From the NCBI RefSeq assembly GCF_000002985.6, contig NC_003280.10:9110501-9174500 (forward strand): DNA of 64,000 nucleotides, read 5' to 3'. This DNA comes from Caenorhabditis elegans (taxonomy: Eukaryota > Nematoda > Chromadorea > Rhabditida > Rhabditidae). The translations under genes were made by a program, and so were the position numbers. Of this stretch, positions 36,131-49,374 are shown one piece after another (position 1 is the stretch's first letter; each line of letters opens with the position of its first letter). The notes under the pieces are model-generated. The model had not been told where the DNA came from and searched no databases. It saw only the letters and a program-made list of their open reading frames with translations.

Positions 36131-39100
36131 GTAAGTCATGAAATTGAGCTCTTTTGAATTTATTTCTATTGAGAATCGGAAAATATCCGATCATAAAGGT
36201 AGGTGAATTAACAATTTTTCTAGTTGAAAATTATTTAAACATGAAATTATGGAAAACGTATTTTTCCATATTTTTATAAATCGAAATATTATGTTTCACA
36301 ATCAGTAAGGTCTTGTAAATCTTTAGCACGTTTTAGGAAATTTAAATTTTTGCTACGTTCAATTATCATTATCATTTCAAATTTCAAGGGTTCTAGATGC
36401 TTTTGGAAATTACCAAATAACATGTAACTTTTCAAAAACGATTTAAAAAATAACTGTTTAGCTAACTGACAATTTTATTGGTAAATTTTTCTCAATTACC
36501 TCGAATTACAGTTTGTTATATTAGTTCTTAGAATTCTGATCTCAATAAATAAATGAATGGCAATTACGTAATAACATGTAAGAAGAGAACAGACGATAGC
36601 TTCTTTCTTTGATTTTATCGGCTTCATCATTCTTCGTTTCCTTGAAGAAAAACAAAAATTAGAATAACTGGTTTTACCTGATCAGAGACTCTGCAATGTT
36701 TAGGGAAACTTTGGAATTGGGCAATGGGGTATTGGCAATATAAAGATTCTTGAAACGCTAGAGGATTTCTTTTGGTTGAAACTTTTGGTACTGTCTTAAA
36801 TGTTGTGCAACAATCGCGACGCCAAAGACAATAAATGCGTACGTGTTTACTTTTAAGTGGTTTTTTGTTTATTTGTTTTGCTTTTGGGAGCATGTGTTAT
36901 GCGCAGAACCAGTAGGCTAACGGAAAGTTTACAAAATTTTCAATTTGTATTTCCACCGAACATTTGGCATTCGACAGTCTGTTCTAATGTTTTTTTTTTA
37001 ATTTTAAACTGACATAAATTTTGAGGCATTTCAAGTTTATATAGGCCTAAAAAATATATTTTTAAACCGCGGCTGATTTTCTCGAGATTTTCTAGATTCA
37101 TATAAATCGAAATATTTTTTGTTGTGCAATTTACGTTGCATTTCAAAACATAGATTCACTAAATTTCGATTAAAGTTAAAGCTGTTTTCTTGGGAACTAC
37201 CCAAATTACATCTTTCGTTTAAAAAGTGTCCATGCTTTTATAACTCGGCGTTTCACCGCAAGAATGTTGGTTTGCCCATTTTTTTTTACCCACAAACAAA
37301 TCCCTAGCAAACCCATCTTTTCAAAATTCAAGTTTTTCAAAATTCAAAACTATTTTTAAATGTACTATCCGTGTTTCCTGTTTCCCCAAGTCTTTCTTAT
37401 TCACCTTCCCTCGAGTGTCTTTTTCCAATCCATGTGTTCTTGTTTAAGACAATGTCAGCTGATTGTAATCAGCTTCCGATTGATTCGTCTGACACTGTCA
37501 ACTCAGGTGAGTTCACCCCTTATACAAACCCGAAAAACAAACAGGAAAACAAGAGGAAAAAACAAATTGTTTGTATTTTCCTTATTTTTGCAATCCTTTA
37601 TACAAACCTAGGTTAGCCGAATCAGCTGATTCGTTTCTTTTTAATGAACAAACGGGCTTGAATGAAAAACAAAATATTTCTCATTTCAAAGGTCAAAAAG
37701 TTCCTAATTTATTCCGATAGCTACTTCTTCACCCTTTTGATACACTTTCCTTCTGTTCCGCTCTATTCCAAAACCACAACCACACCCATTTCGTTTATCA
37801 CGAGATCAGCCGACGGTCATCAAAAAGAAGACGTTGAAGAATAAAAAAGAAGAGGAAAGAAAAGAGACAAAGAACACGTTTTCATTGTGTTTCTATTCCA
37901 CAGCTGATTACTATTCCCAAACTTTTTCCAAGTTACCAGAAAAATGGTACCAAAGTACAAGGATATCCCGAATCGGCTGGTGATTGAGGAGAATGATCCT
38001 GCTGGTTTGATATAATTTTAGAAATCATACTTTCCGAAATTGTTAGATCGACACTTTTGGAAATGTACTCAATGGTGAAACTGTTTAAATACCGTAAACA
38101 CTTTGGCTGAGAGTTTTATAATAGATTTCCGTGTTTACGGAATCGTCAAAAACTTAAATTATTGAAAATTAAACCAATTCTAAAAACTGTGATCTGATTT
38201 ATCAAATTAAGGCAGCGATTGGTTCGGAGATGATCGTGAGACATTGTGCGATATGGCCAAATTCTACAACAATGCTCAGTTCAGTGATGTAAATATGAAA
38301 GTTGGCGAAGAAAGGTTCAAAGATTTTTTAGTTTTTTATTTTGAAAATACCGTAGATTTTAAGCTATCCAGCACATCGTCTTATTCTCTCAAAAAGCAGT
38401 GATGTATTTGATCGAATGATGAGCCAAAAATGGAATGGGGATAAATTCGATTTAGAATTGGTTGAAGATGAGTTGTGCCAGAAAGCTTTTGCTCCATTTC
38501 TTCGGTTCATGTATTCAAATCATGTTGTCTTGCATAAGGACAACTGCTTACCATTGTTGGTTTTGGCGGATAAATATAATGTTACCACATTGAAGAAGGT
38601 ATGTAGACAATATAGGAAATAGGTACTTCAATTGAAAATTTTCTCCTAGGTCTGCCTAGACTTTGCACAGTCTGAAATTCTTCCTGTAATTGATTTGAAA
38701 GAATTGTTCTCTGTATGGTTCTCATATGCAACAAAAGCATATCACCCAAGTCTTATCAAATCGTGCATGCAGGCAATTGCATTGGAGTTTGAAACTTTGC
38801 TAACGGAAGAATGGGAAAAAGATTGGCAAGAATTGCATAGAGATCAGATGATTGAAATTTTGAAATGCAATAATTTGAAAGTGGCCAGTAAGTTTCAATG
38901 TTTTGATATTTAGCGGACCACAATAATTGTTCCAGTCATACCCCATTAAATGATTATATTTTCAAACTCAATTTGTAGGTGAATTCAAGCTATGGGAAGC
39001 TCTTCAAAAATGGATTCAAGCTCCAAACCACTCAGAACGACGAGGAAACACTGCTGGACCACTTTTGGCTTTTCTCCTTCCTCTGATTAGATTCCCATTT

Positions 39101-41811
39101 ATGAATGGAGATGAACTGAACGAAGTTGAGAAATCCGCGATTTCCGAAATGCATCCAAAACTTTTTCAACCGCCACTCCTTCTCTCTTATAAATTTAATG
39201 CTCTTCCGCTTTCCAGTAGGATGAGTTGCAAGTAAGTTTTCATTTCAGAGAAAAAACTTCAGTCAATAATAACTTACAGAGATTTCACCAAGAAACAATT
39301 TCTACTTCGACAATATGAGGATAACCGTTGGAATCAAAGAATGACTGTCGCAAAAACACTTTTAGCATATCCGTGCGTAGATCATGCGTTTACGGTCTGT
39401 TAAAACTTTATTGAAATCCATATAAACCCTAGACATTACTTTTTAGTTCACATCCCGATCATCAACTGTTCCAATGACCGAATGGAAATGGACACTTAAA
39501 CTTACAGGTAAACTGAAACAGTCAGAATTTCAAAACAAAGTTAAAAGTTTCTAGGTTTGACATTCCCAAATCCCACAAAAGTTGATGTTCTCCGGATTAT
39601 TCTGATTGCTGAAGGAATTGATCAATACAGGTTTTTGATAGTAGTTGTCTATTACCATAATAAAATAACATTCCAGATCAATTGAGTATATGCTTCAAAT
39701 AGTTGATGAGAAGAAGGTGCTCCTGTCCATGTCCGGAAAGAAAACTTTCACAAAAACAAGGTAAAGTTTTTAATATTTTTTAGGAAATAGAGAATAAAAG
39801 CCAAATAGTATAAATTTAGTATATGTATGTGTTAAAAAATGTAAAAACTTTTAAAGTTGAGGTTCCGAAAATGAAGATTTCGATCTGTCGTTTACTACAA
39901 TTTAATAGCCAGAGAATGTCAAATTTTTGATTCTCCTCGTTAAGATAATATCTGACAGTAAAAGTGCAAACCAAGGCTCGGTGGTCCAAATAACTTATTA
40001 AACTCTAAAAATTGTGTATCTTCAAACTGGTGTATCTTAAAAAATACACGTCTAGAAAACAAATGTTTAACTAACTAAATGCTCAAAAATATTTTTTTCT
40101 TTTTTCCGAAATACTTTTCATTGCAAAATATTGATTATTTGATGAGTTACATTGATTGAAACACATTTTTCCGAAATCCACAAAAATTTTTGAGAACTGC
40201 TCTGTTGTACCAGTCTTAACTCAACATCCATTGAGTTTCAGAAGTAAAATTTTGTTGGATAGTAAATAAAAAATATTTTTCCACATTTTATCAGTTAGAA
40301 TTTTTTTGATTTTTTATGTTCAGCCAAGTTACATACCGTTTTTCGAAAAAATCCAATTTTGCTCATAAAACTCTTCATATCCAACCTATCGACTCGAAAT
40401 TTTGAACAATGATCACTGTTTTAAGATTTCCACAATGTCCTAAAAAATCTTTCAAAAATGTTGGCTCATCTCCAAAATCGTCCTCCGCTCTGAAAAACGA
40501 AAGTGGACCTTTGCCTTCCGAAAAATGGACGAAATAATGAAATTGAGCTTTTTTGGTCGAAAAAAATATTTTTAGAATGCGGAGAACACGTTAAACACGA
40601 ATATCATGTTTATTTTGAGATCCGGATGTTCTGAAAATGTCTGACATAGATTTAAAAGCATGGATTTATTTTCATTTTCAACGTGAAAGTTTTGTGCAGC
40701 TTTTAGATTTCAAAAGAATCTCAAAATTTAGAGACAAGTTTCACGTTGAAAATAAAAATAAATCCATGCTTTTTTAAATCTATGTCAGACATTTTCAGAA
40801 CATCCGGATCTCAAAATAAACATGATATTCGTGTTTAACGTGTTCTCAGCATTCTAAAAATATTTTTTTCGACCAAAAAAGCTCAATTTCATTTTTTCGT
40901 CCATTTTTCGGAAGGCAAAGGTCCACTTTCGTTTTTCAGAGCGGAGGACGATTTTGGAGATGAGCCAAGATTTTAAAGATTTTTTAGGACATTGTAGAAA
41001 TCTCAAAAAAGTGATCATTGTTCAAAATTTCAAGTCGATACGTGGGATATGAAGTTTTATGAGCGAAATTGGATTTTTCGAAAAACGGTATGTAACTTGG
41101 CTGAACATAAAAATATCAAAAAAATTTTAACTGACAAAATGTGGAAAAATATTTTTTATTTACTATCCAACAAAAATGTATTTTTGAAACTCAATGGATG
41201 TTGAGTTAAGACTGGTACAACAGAGCAGTTCTCAAAAATTTTTGTGGATTTCGGAAAAATGTGTTTCAATCAATGTAACTCATCAAAAATGTGTTATTTT
41301 GCAATCAACAGTATTACAAAAGAAATTAAAAATATTTTTGAACATTTTTTCAGTTTAACATTTGTATTCTAGACGTGTATTTTTCAAGATACAACAGTTT
41401 GAAGATACGCAGTTTCGCGATTTCAAGAGGTTATTTGGACCACCGAGCTTTGACTTGTACTTGTTGCTGGCAGATATTATTTTAGTATGGCAAATTGAGA
41501 ATTTGCCATTGTCTAGCAATTGAAAATAACTTTTATAAATGGTATTGTCTCTACCAGATATGTTAAAACAAGTAGGCAATGAGAAAAAAGTATGTAAAAA
41601 GTATTTGGCAAATGTGAACTAGTATCTCATGAAACGAGGATCTCCCTCTAGAAACACAAACCCAGATTGTTCCTTTATTTCAATTTTCAGGTATTATGCT
41701 GAGTTGGAAATGGAAAAACAAATATCATTCGATGAATTGCTCCATGATGATTCAACATTCTCCTGCAATGGAGAATTCATATTCCAACTATTTCTTCGTG
41801 TAATTGAATAA
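35761..41811 (+). CDS. BTB/BACK protein, BTBD17-like, with three alternative first exons
   Basis: Common body exons: 38212-38314, 38364-38598, 38650-38887, 38979-39231, 39280-39394, 39447-39507, 39555-39630, 39677-39760, 41691-41811. Three upstream starts fit in phase: 35761-35822 plus 35892-36130 (528 aa), 37452-37506 (446 aa) and 37944-38004 (448 aa). A BTB domain is clear: FYNNAQFSDVNMKVGEE, YPAHRLILSKSSDVFDRMM, LRFMYSNHVVLHKDN and LPLLVLADKYNVTTLKKVC. A BACK-type helical region follows (EFKLWEALQKWIQ), then a beta-rich C-terminal domain like that of BTBD17. BTB-BACK proteins are often dimeric adaptors for cullin-3 ligases; vertebrate BTBD17 is secreted or poorly understood. The long form adds a ~100-aa very acidic N terminus. 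The last intron (1.9 kb) holds a foldback element. AATAAA at 41946. Confidence 0.85.
37452..37506 (+). other. Alternative first exon 2 of the BTB gene
   Basis: It reads MSADCNQLPIDSSDTVNS with one base over at donor GTGAGT, the same phase as the other two starts. Confidence 0.5.
37944..38004 (+). other. Alternative first exon 3 of the BTB gene
   Basis: It reads MVPKYKDIPNRLVIEENDPA with one base over before GTTTGA, then a 207-nt intron to the exon at 38212. It lies nearest to the common body. Confidence 0.6.
39895..41525. mobile_element. Large foldback (inverted-repeat) element, ~1.6 kb
   Basis: The left half (from about 39895) is repeated in inverse in the right half (to about 41525), centre near 40712. 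Paired landmarks: GGCTCGGTGGTCCAAATAA with its inverse before ACCACCGAGC; ACTCAACATCCATTGAGTTT with its inverse near 41190; and AACGTGAAAGTTTTG near the centre. It lies inside the last intron of the BTB gene and has no ORF of note. The core matches the foldback at 25840-26600. Confidence 0.9.
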
Positions 41812-41945
41812 CATATCATCACTTGAACATATTTCAAACTCACTTTTGCATGATATTTTCTCAAAATTTGTCTTTCAATTATTCCAACTTTTCCCTCATC
41901 ATATTTAAACTTGTACTGACCTAGATTAGGTCTCGTTTCATTTTC

Positions 41946-41951
41946 AATAAA
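41946..41951 (+). terminator. Poly(A) signal of the BTB gene
   Basis: AATAAA is 135 nt after the stop and only 37 bp before the collagen TATA box. Confidence 0.6.
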
Positions 41952-41987
41952 ACCGGTAAAATGAAGGAACTCCATTAGGAAAGTGGG

Positions 41988-41994
41988 TATAAAA
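41988..41994 (+). promoter_or_regulatory. TATA box of the collagen gene
   Basis: TATAAAA is 43 bp before the ATG at 42031. A trans-splice-like acceptor (ATTTCTTAG) ends 4 nt before the ATG. Confidence 0.6.
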
Positions 41995-42030
41995 TAGGAA
42001 AAGTGTAAAGATAAACCAATTTCTTAGAAA

Positions 42031-43810
42031 ATGAAAACGTTCGTTTCTCATGTTTCTCATCACACAGATGAAGTTGCAAAATCTGTAAAAAGTGCAAAGA
42101 AATTTGCATTTTTTGCAATTATTTCAGCAGTTGTAACATCTTCTCTTATTATTTTTATAATCCCTGCAGTATTTTTCCGTTTCGAAGTACGTTTTTTTTT
42201 TTGGAAGGCAATTGAAAAGTTTTCTGTAATTTCAGAAAATCAGATCTCACTATGAACTCGAATTTGTCAGTTGTCGACAGGAAATTGATAGTGTCCAAAA
42301 AAATAATGATATGCGCTTTGGATTTGAATTTTCAGATGGACGTCAGAGAAAAACAAGACAGGTCAAGAAATTTATGTCGGATTTGGTAAGTTCTCTGAAG
42401 CAGAAATTGTAGTTTTTATTGTTTTTTTTAAGTCCATTTTAAACTCCATTGAACATTCAAACTGAGTCTTCAATCTGACAAACTTTTCTGCTTCGTTTGA
42501 AGGTCAAAAATCAAAAAATCAAACGTTTCAAAAAATGATATTTCTCCTAAATTCTACAAAATGTTTCCAGTATTTAAACCCATCCATTGAAGGTTTTTAG
42601 GATGACTATCATAGCGGTTACTCCTATAATACTCCGATCAACATATATCAACCAGTTTCTGCTCCAACCGCTGCTCCGGATGTTTCAAAATGTTGTACAT
42701 GTTCACAAGGACCATCTGGAGAGAAGGGTGATAAGGGAAGTGATGGAAGAGACGGTAAGTTATAAATATTCAAAGTTGATAGTATTGTGAAATTAATCTA
42801 GTCAATGAAAACAAAAAATCGAGGTAGGTTTGAAACAGTTCAATTCAAAATCTAAAAAACAATGAAGCGTACCAACTGTGAAATTTGTATCAAAAGCGAA
42901 AATTCTGCTGGGTATTTTTTTCGGTTTGTTTTACTTCGAAACAGAAACAAGAATAATTTTTCTTCAGGGAACGATGGTTATCCGGGATCACCTGGAAAAT
43001 CTGGTCAAGATGCACTTGAACGCATGATAACGGATGGATATATAGATTTTTGCTTTGAATGTCCACCGGGCGCACCTGGAAGTCCTGGAGAAGTAGGTCA
43101 CAAAGGGCCGGAAGGTGTATTGGGACCATCAGGAAAGAAAGGAAAAACAGGGCAAAGTCTTCCAGGACCAGGTAAATTAGCTCATATCTGGAGTGGTTGT
43201 AAAGTTTTTCAGGTCAAAATCCCATTTAAATTTTATTACATCTTCCATCCCTACATGTGTTTTTTTACAAATAACTTTTCAAGTTTCTGCAAGACCATTT
43301 TATCTGAAAAAATCTCCAAAACTCACGTAAACAGCAAGACTCACGTAGATCGTATAAGTCCTTCTTGTCCACTTTGTCATCATTTTTCTAATTGAGATAA
43401 GATCGAAAAACCATTTGAACCCAACTAACTAGGTTTTTTGAAAATCTGCTAGAATCCGTGTCATTCAAATATATTTTCCGTTTTCAGTGGGGCCACCAGG
43501 ACCTCCTGGCAAAGATGGTTCAATCGGTGCTCCAGGTCCTGATGGTGCATCTGGAAAAATTCTAACGATGGAAGGGCCTCCTGGTTTACCCGGTGTACCC
43601 GGCTCTGTTGGTTTACCTGGTATTCCAGGAAAACCTGGCCCTTCTGGACCAGATGGGAAAATTGGAGCAACTGGTCCCGGTGGAGATCCTGGAAAACCTG
43701 GAGGAAATGGAATCCCCGGAGAACCCGGACCTATTGGAAATCAAGGACCACGAGGATCAGATGGATCTTGTGAACATTGTCCACCTGCTAGAACACCACC
43801 CGGATATTGA
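42031..43810 (+). CDS. Cuticle collagen (COL family)
   Basis: Five exons, 42031-42186, 42236-42385, 42601-42754, 42968-43171 and 43488-43810, give 328 aa. Order of parts: a short cytosolic N terminus; a membrane anchor (about residues 27-50, [20 protein letters not shown]); a non-collagen ectodomain with a basic RQRKTR site for proprotein-convertase (BLI-4-type) cleavage; a Cys cluster (CCTCSQ); a first Gly-X-Y block; an interruption ([20 protein letters not shown]) with two Cys; a second Gly-X-Y block; a longer, Pro-rich Gly-X-Y block after 43488, interrupted once; and a C-terminal Cys pair (CEHC) with a short tail. This is the usual nematode cuticle collagen plan: trimer in the secretory path, disulfide cross-links between trimers, deposition in the cuticle. 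Poly(A) signals at 43811 and 43852. Confidence 0.93.
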
Positions 43811-46800
43811 AATAAATTATGAAATTATACAGAAATGAATTTCATGAATATAATAAATTCAAATATATTTCAGCAAAGTTCAGAAAAATTCAGCAACATT
43901 TTTAGCAAAAATATTGAAAATAACGTATTTTCTGTTCCGATAATTTCAATTGTATTTGTTCCTTGCTGATCATAATGAGTCAGTCGGCTCGTGCACTTTT
44001 GCATAATACGTGAAAAAGAGCACAACACACAGCTCCAAAAGGTGTGCACACTCATTCTATTCCACAAAAAATTAATGAAAGTCTGCTGTTTGAATAATAT
44101 TTTTCAAGTGATCAATCTGATTCATCCAGTTCCTTGTTTTTTATTTGCTTTCAGAAGATTCTCATATGATTTTCTGATATATCTGAATATCCTGCTCACT
44201 TGTAAATATTTGAAGAGAAACAGACAATAAAATCTTTAAAATGTTCATGATGAAAATGTTGTATCAATCTGTATAGCATTTTTCACAATTTTTTAAAGTT
44301 ACGAAAAACATGAAAACTATAAAAATTCAGTGGTTATTAATTTTTGTTAGTTGTGTCGATGCCTGTTAAGTGTTAGGTTATATTTATGCTTTTGGGGCAA
44401 TTTTAGCTGAATAGACTGACTCAAATATTGCTACTTTACATTAAATATTAAAAAATCCAAAAGTTAGAAATAATAGCCCATTCTAGTCGAAGCTTCGACC
44501 ACTGCTTTGCCAACTTTTAGCTTTATGTATGGTCTTAAAGTATAATCTCATCTAACTCGCTGGAAAATATGTTATTTCTTGTATTTTGCAAAATATTTGT
44601 TAATCGAAATCGTACCAAATTCAAGTTTCCGATGTTTCTGTCTAAAATTCCTCATTTTTTATCAAACTTTCCCACTCACAATTTCCACCTTCTTCTTTCT
44701 CTCTGCCTAAAAGCTTTGATCTATGATCTTGTCTTGAGTATTCTTCGTTGTTCGTCATAATTCATTGAGACCACACCGAATGTCCGGTTGATAAACATGA
44801 CGGTATGTATGTTTTCACGTGGACACAAAATACGCTAAACTATTGCTGGCTTTCAGATTGTTGGTTTCAGTAAAGTACGTGTTTAGGGGCATCTCACTTT
44901 TTTATCTGATCTTCGGGGTATAGTATGTGTTGAGGACATCAGAAAAAGATCGTACTTTTGATTTTGTAGATCTTTGGTAATTATATTTTTAGATGAACCA
45001 TTGACATTTTTTATTGTAAATCTAGATTCATTAATTTTCATGACATATTAATATTTTCGATAGAGTTACGTTTTTTTAGAAGTTTTAACTTAATATAAAG
45101 TATTGTTCAAAATTTCCAAAATAGATACGATTCCTCATATTTGAAAACGAGACTTACGGAGGCACCCAAAATTTATCCTGTCTGAGCCACGAAATGCGCA
45201 ATAAAGTAGGGGGCAAACGGCTGTGAAAATAAATATGTATAGTTTTATTATTCAGTATTTTCTAGATTATCTAAAAAATACCAAGGAAATTTTCTAGTAC
45301 GATGGGATTTGCAGTCACCATGAAAATATGGTTAAATGACTCGTCATTACATTTTTACGCCCACGATAAATTGAAATGTTGATTTATTGTATTACTTCCT
45401 GATTTTATGAATTTCTGTACAGCTATGAGTATATTGATTTTTCAATAGTAAAAAAAAAATAAATAAATTTAGCACATGTGTTCAGTTTTTCTGTTATAGA
45501 CTCTTAAAGACAGAAGATATGTTCTTTGTTTTTTTAGCTTTTAAGGTTGTTAAAATTTGGGAAAATCTTACAATTTGGCAAGTAGTCATCCGCAAACACA
45601 GTCTTTTTTCCCTTTCTTCTCTCAATGCCGGTATATTTCTTTCCTCTCTTTGTCGGAGTCGTGAGGGTCCCGACTTTTTTTTATTGTTTTGATTAACTTT
45701 GATTAAACAATAAATTCACTTGTGGGTAAAAAACACCTAGAAACCACTTTGACAATTCTATGTATATATTGGAAGTTTTGACCGTTTTTTTTTAATTTTT
45801 TTTTATCGTTTTAAGTATATTTTCCATTTTTTTTACATCAATGCTGTAGCTGTCATTCCCAAGAACCCATGGTTCAACTTACTATGTCACACTCCCCAAT
45901 TACCATATCATGGGACACAAAATGACGCTATGAACGGTTTTTCGATCCTATCCTCGCCGAAAACGATGACAATAAATAGACATGTGAGCGGTACGTGATT
46001 TTAGTCGACTACGTGCATTTTAAGGGATTTTTCTTCGTGGCAATACTGTAGACACACGATTTCCACCTGGAAAGTGGACTGAAGTGTCTAGTGTAGTTCA
46101 ATATGGGCTTCATGGAACGAAGTAGCATATGGTGGAGTCATTAATTTTTTATTTGGAAAATGAAACCATCGTAATCAAACTCATTACTTTTGGTGATAAT
46201 CGAATGATCAAGCTTAGATACAAACTGTGGACTACAACGTATTGAAACTTCCCAATTTCTAAACAAAAATGCCTTGCTCTTTGAACAGAAACTTTTGCAC
46301 TTGGCTTCATGTCAAAGAATTTAGTGTAAATTATTGAGTCTCGCCGCAATTCGAGAACGGTGTGACGTAAGAGAAACTTCAAAAAGTTTCGTGGAGGAAC
46401 CATTAAAACACAAAAGATCCAGGAATGACAACTGATGTTTCAGTTTTATTTTGTGCTCTTTTGATTTTGTTTTTGTTTTGAAATTTATTAAACTGCAAGT
46501 TTTTTGCCTTGGCCTGACTTTTAAAGTTTTTGATATGTTTTGTATTGGCAGCTACTGTCAAGCTTCATTTTTGCTATTTGTGATTTACCGTAACTCTTAT
46601 ACTACTTTTTCCTATGGATTACTCCAGCGCATTTAAGTCCAGTGCATAAACATTTAATTTATTTTTGCAATACTCTAATTGATTTTTCAATTCCCCTTAA
46701 TTTTTTCCATTTTATTTCTCACACACCCTTTTTACAAATTTCCGGTGATAGGTCAAAGTTCGAAATCATAAATTACGCACGTCTGCTGATTTAGTTCCAG

Positions 46801-47635
46801 TTGCATCTTCTGATGCTCGAAATAATGTTGGTGATAAGGAAATGGCAAATGACATTCATTGATAAAAAGGGAAATTTTGATGCACATTTTGAAAAGTTTG
46901 GTGATTGATGATGTTTCTAAAACCTTTGGAAGTCCAAAGACTTTCTAATAGAAAAGAAATGCTGAAATGTGAAACATTTGTTTTGAAAAATAGAAATTGA
47001 ATTGCCCAAGACAGTTTCAGAATGCTCGAAAGTTTGTGGCTCTACATTTTTGGATCTTGATGAAATCGTAAAGCGCTGAAATTGGATTCTGGGTATATCA
47101 GAATCAAGTGAAGACGATTAAAATATCCTATTCTTATTGTCAAAGTTGAAAAAAACTTCCTTATATGATAAATTAAATCTGAATATGCAACAATATTTTT
47201 TCAGTTTCCAGGTGGCCAAGTTTGATAACACTTTGTGTACCCATAGACAGAAACTGTAATAAAATAAATAAATAAACAACCAAAAAACCAGAATTAGGCG
47301 AATTTTAACAAAACGTTTTGGGTCATTTTGAGTCTAATCAAGCAATGGCTCGAAATTTGAAACTCCACCTTTAATCTATTCAGACATAAATTTGACTCGT
47401 GGACAGGAAGTTGTCAGTTTCCAATATCTAAACTTCCTGTGAACACATAAAGTATCGATAACACTGCGTTTGTTGACCATCTCTAAGTCATTTAAATAGT
47501 TCGCAAAATGTGTTGATTCCTAGTTCGCTTTGGAATTCTAAATTTATTTGTGTCAATTTCAACTTGATTTTTTTTTTTAACTTTCAATAATTGTTCATAT
47601 CCTCTAGATCTTACTTGAATCAGTAAGCCAGCACT
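43811..47635. other. Long intergenic region, no gene recognised
   Basis: The region begins with AATAAA at 43811 and 43852. The rest of its 3.8 kb is AT-rich with only chance ORFs. A small splice-like pair near 46744 (GTGATAGG) and 46799 (TTCCAG) is followed by a short open stretch to TGA at about 46863, but no start exon joins it. It may hold the upstream control region of the acyltransferase genes or an unrecognised non-coding RNA. Confidence 0.4.
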
Positions 47636-49374
47636 ATGTCATCAGCACTCAACAAGAATACAACATCATGTCTTACAAGCACACTCCTTCCGGATACTGT
47701 CACAGTTGCTGCCACTCCTCTGATCGCATGGACAGCATTAGTAAGCGACTACGTGATTTTTTAAATGTTGTGAATGACTTGGTAGAGGTGAGAACGTGCG
47801 ATTTTGCAGAAGGAATTCCGAGAAAACGGGAATTCGAAGTGATAACTGGTAGTGACGATCATAATTAATAAATGACATGTCTTTCATTAAAAAATTCAGG
47901 ATTGGCGATCAAGAATCGTTATGATTACACTATGAAAAGGAAAATTAAATTCCAGGTAATCCTTGGATCCATTACTTCCAACAACATTCTATCTGCATTG
48001 AGCCTGAAACGGTCTATCAAAGAATTGCTCACCGGAAGATCTTCCAAGCTTGATTTCATTGACATATTTCGATGCGTCGCAATTATATGGGTTATGATCA
48101 ACCACACTGGAGGTCGTGGAAGAATTGATGTCCTGGAAGGACTATCATCAGCAGAAGCGTTTACAAGTGCAATGCATAATCATCCAATTTTTGGAGCTCT
48201 CATGGGAAACTCTGCTCTTGGAGTTGAAATTTTCCTTGTACTCTCGGGACTTTTGGCAGCTAGATCCTGGCTTCGTAAAGCCGATGAGCCATTCTTCCAA
48301 CATTGGATAACGTTTATCATTCGTCGGATCCTTCGATTAGCTCCAGTCATGTTTATTTTTATTTACATTGCAATTGGTCCTATTATGAAGAAATTCCTTC
48401 CAAGATTCACATTTTCTTCGGTGTCGTCGTGTGGGTTTTGGAACATTATCTCACTTTTCACATTTACGGGAAACTTACAAACATCACCTACTTGTATGAC
48501 ATATATATGGTATTTGGGACTTGACATGCAACTTTACATGGTTGCTTCAATCTTCTTGAGTCTTCTTCACAAGTCTCCAAAACGGGGAATTGTTCTCACT
48601 ATTACCACTATAATTGCCTCTATGTTCATCCGTGCGGGTTACTGTACCGCCTATGGAACTTGCAACCACAGTGATGTGGATGTAGCGTTTATAACAAAAC
48701 CAGGACAAGATCCCGCAGTTTTAGCAAGATCTTATGAAGGACTGTGGTTAATTTATTCAAGGCCATATACCAAATGTGGTCCATTTCTTATCGGGCTTCT
48801 TCTAGGATATACCACTGTTTCCAGTAAAGTAGGTATCACATTTTACAAATATTTTCGATTTTGAAAATTTTCAGTATATAATGTCTGATGCTTTAACCAA
48901 GATAGTCTTCCGTTCCAGTCTCTTTGTCGCAATCGCCACAATCTACGCAATTCTCCCAGAATACTGGAACCCAAATGCTGGAAATACTCTTTATAATACA
49001 GTTTACACGGCAGTATTCCGATCTGTATTCGCAATGGCTATTTCTGGAATGATTGCAGCAATGTATTTCAAAGAAGGGTGGTGAGTGCCAGGTATTTTCT
49101 CTGCGATTTCTCTAATTGCTTCAGTTCTTCAACACCTCTTGTGTTCTCTATACTTGGTAAGCTGACTTTCAACACGTATCTCCTTCATATGCCAGTTGTC
49201 TACACCTTCAATTGGCTATCATTTCTTCAAACTGCCACGTCACCAATTGAGCTATTTCTCGTTATTCCGTTTATTGCAATGTTGTCTTATGTTGCGGCTT
49301 TGTTTTTTTACCTTTTCGTTGAAGCACCAATGGGAAATCTGATGTCCCAGTCCGCACGACGTTTGGGGTTATAA
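47636..49374 (+). CDS. Acyltransferase-3 family membrane protein (OAC type), copy 1
   Basis: Exons 47636-47740, 47956-48828, 48875-49080 and 49125-49374 give 477 aa. The acyltransferase-3 (NRF-6/RHY-1/O-acyltransferase) pattern is clear: KLDFIDIFRCVAIIWVMINH with the family His (INHTGG), ALGVEIFLVLSGLLAARSWL, FIIRRILRLAPVMFIFIYI, YIWYLGLDMQLYMVASIFL and the C-terminal LTFNTYLLHMPVVYTFNWL. About ten membrane segments are expected. These enzymes move acyl groups across or within membranes; substrates in worms are mostly unknown. The N-terminal extracellular NRF domain of NRF-6 is absent: only about 35 residues precede the core. The gene is the upstream partner of a tandem pair whose central exon has the same length (873 nt). 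Confidence 0.9.

Noticed and set aside
46149..46403. 84-codon minus-strand ORF in the intergenic region
   Set aside because: No motif, no partner exon and no promoter signs; chance ORF most likely.
46744..46865. Orphan splice-like exon (GTGATAGG ... TTCCAG, then open to TGA)
   Set aside because: No start exon with compatible phase was found upstream, so I could not support a gene.
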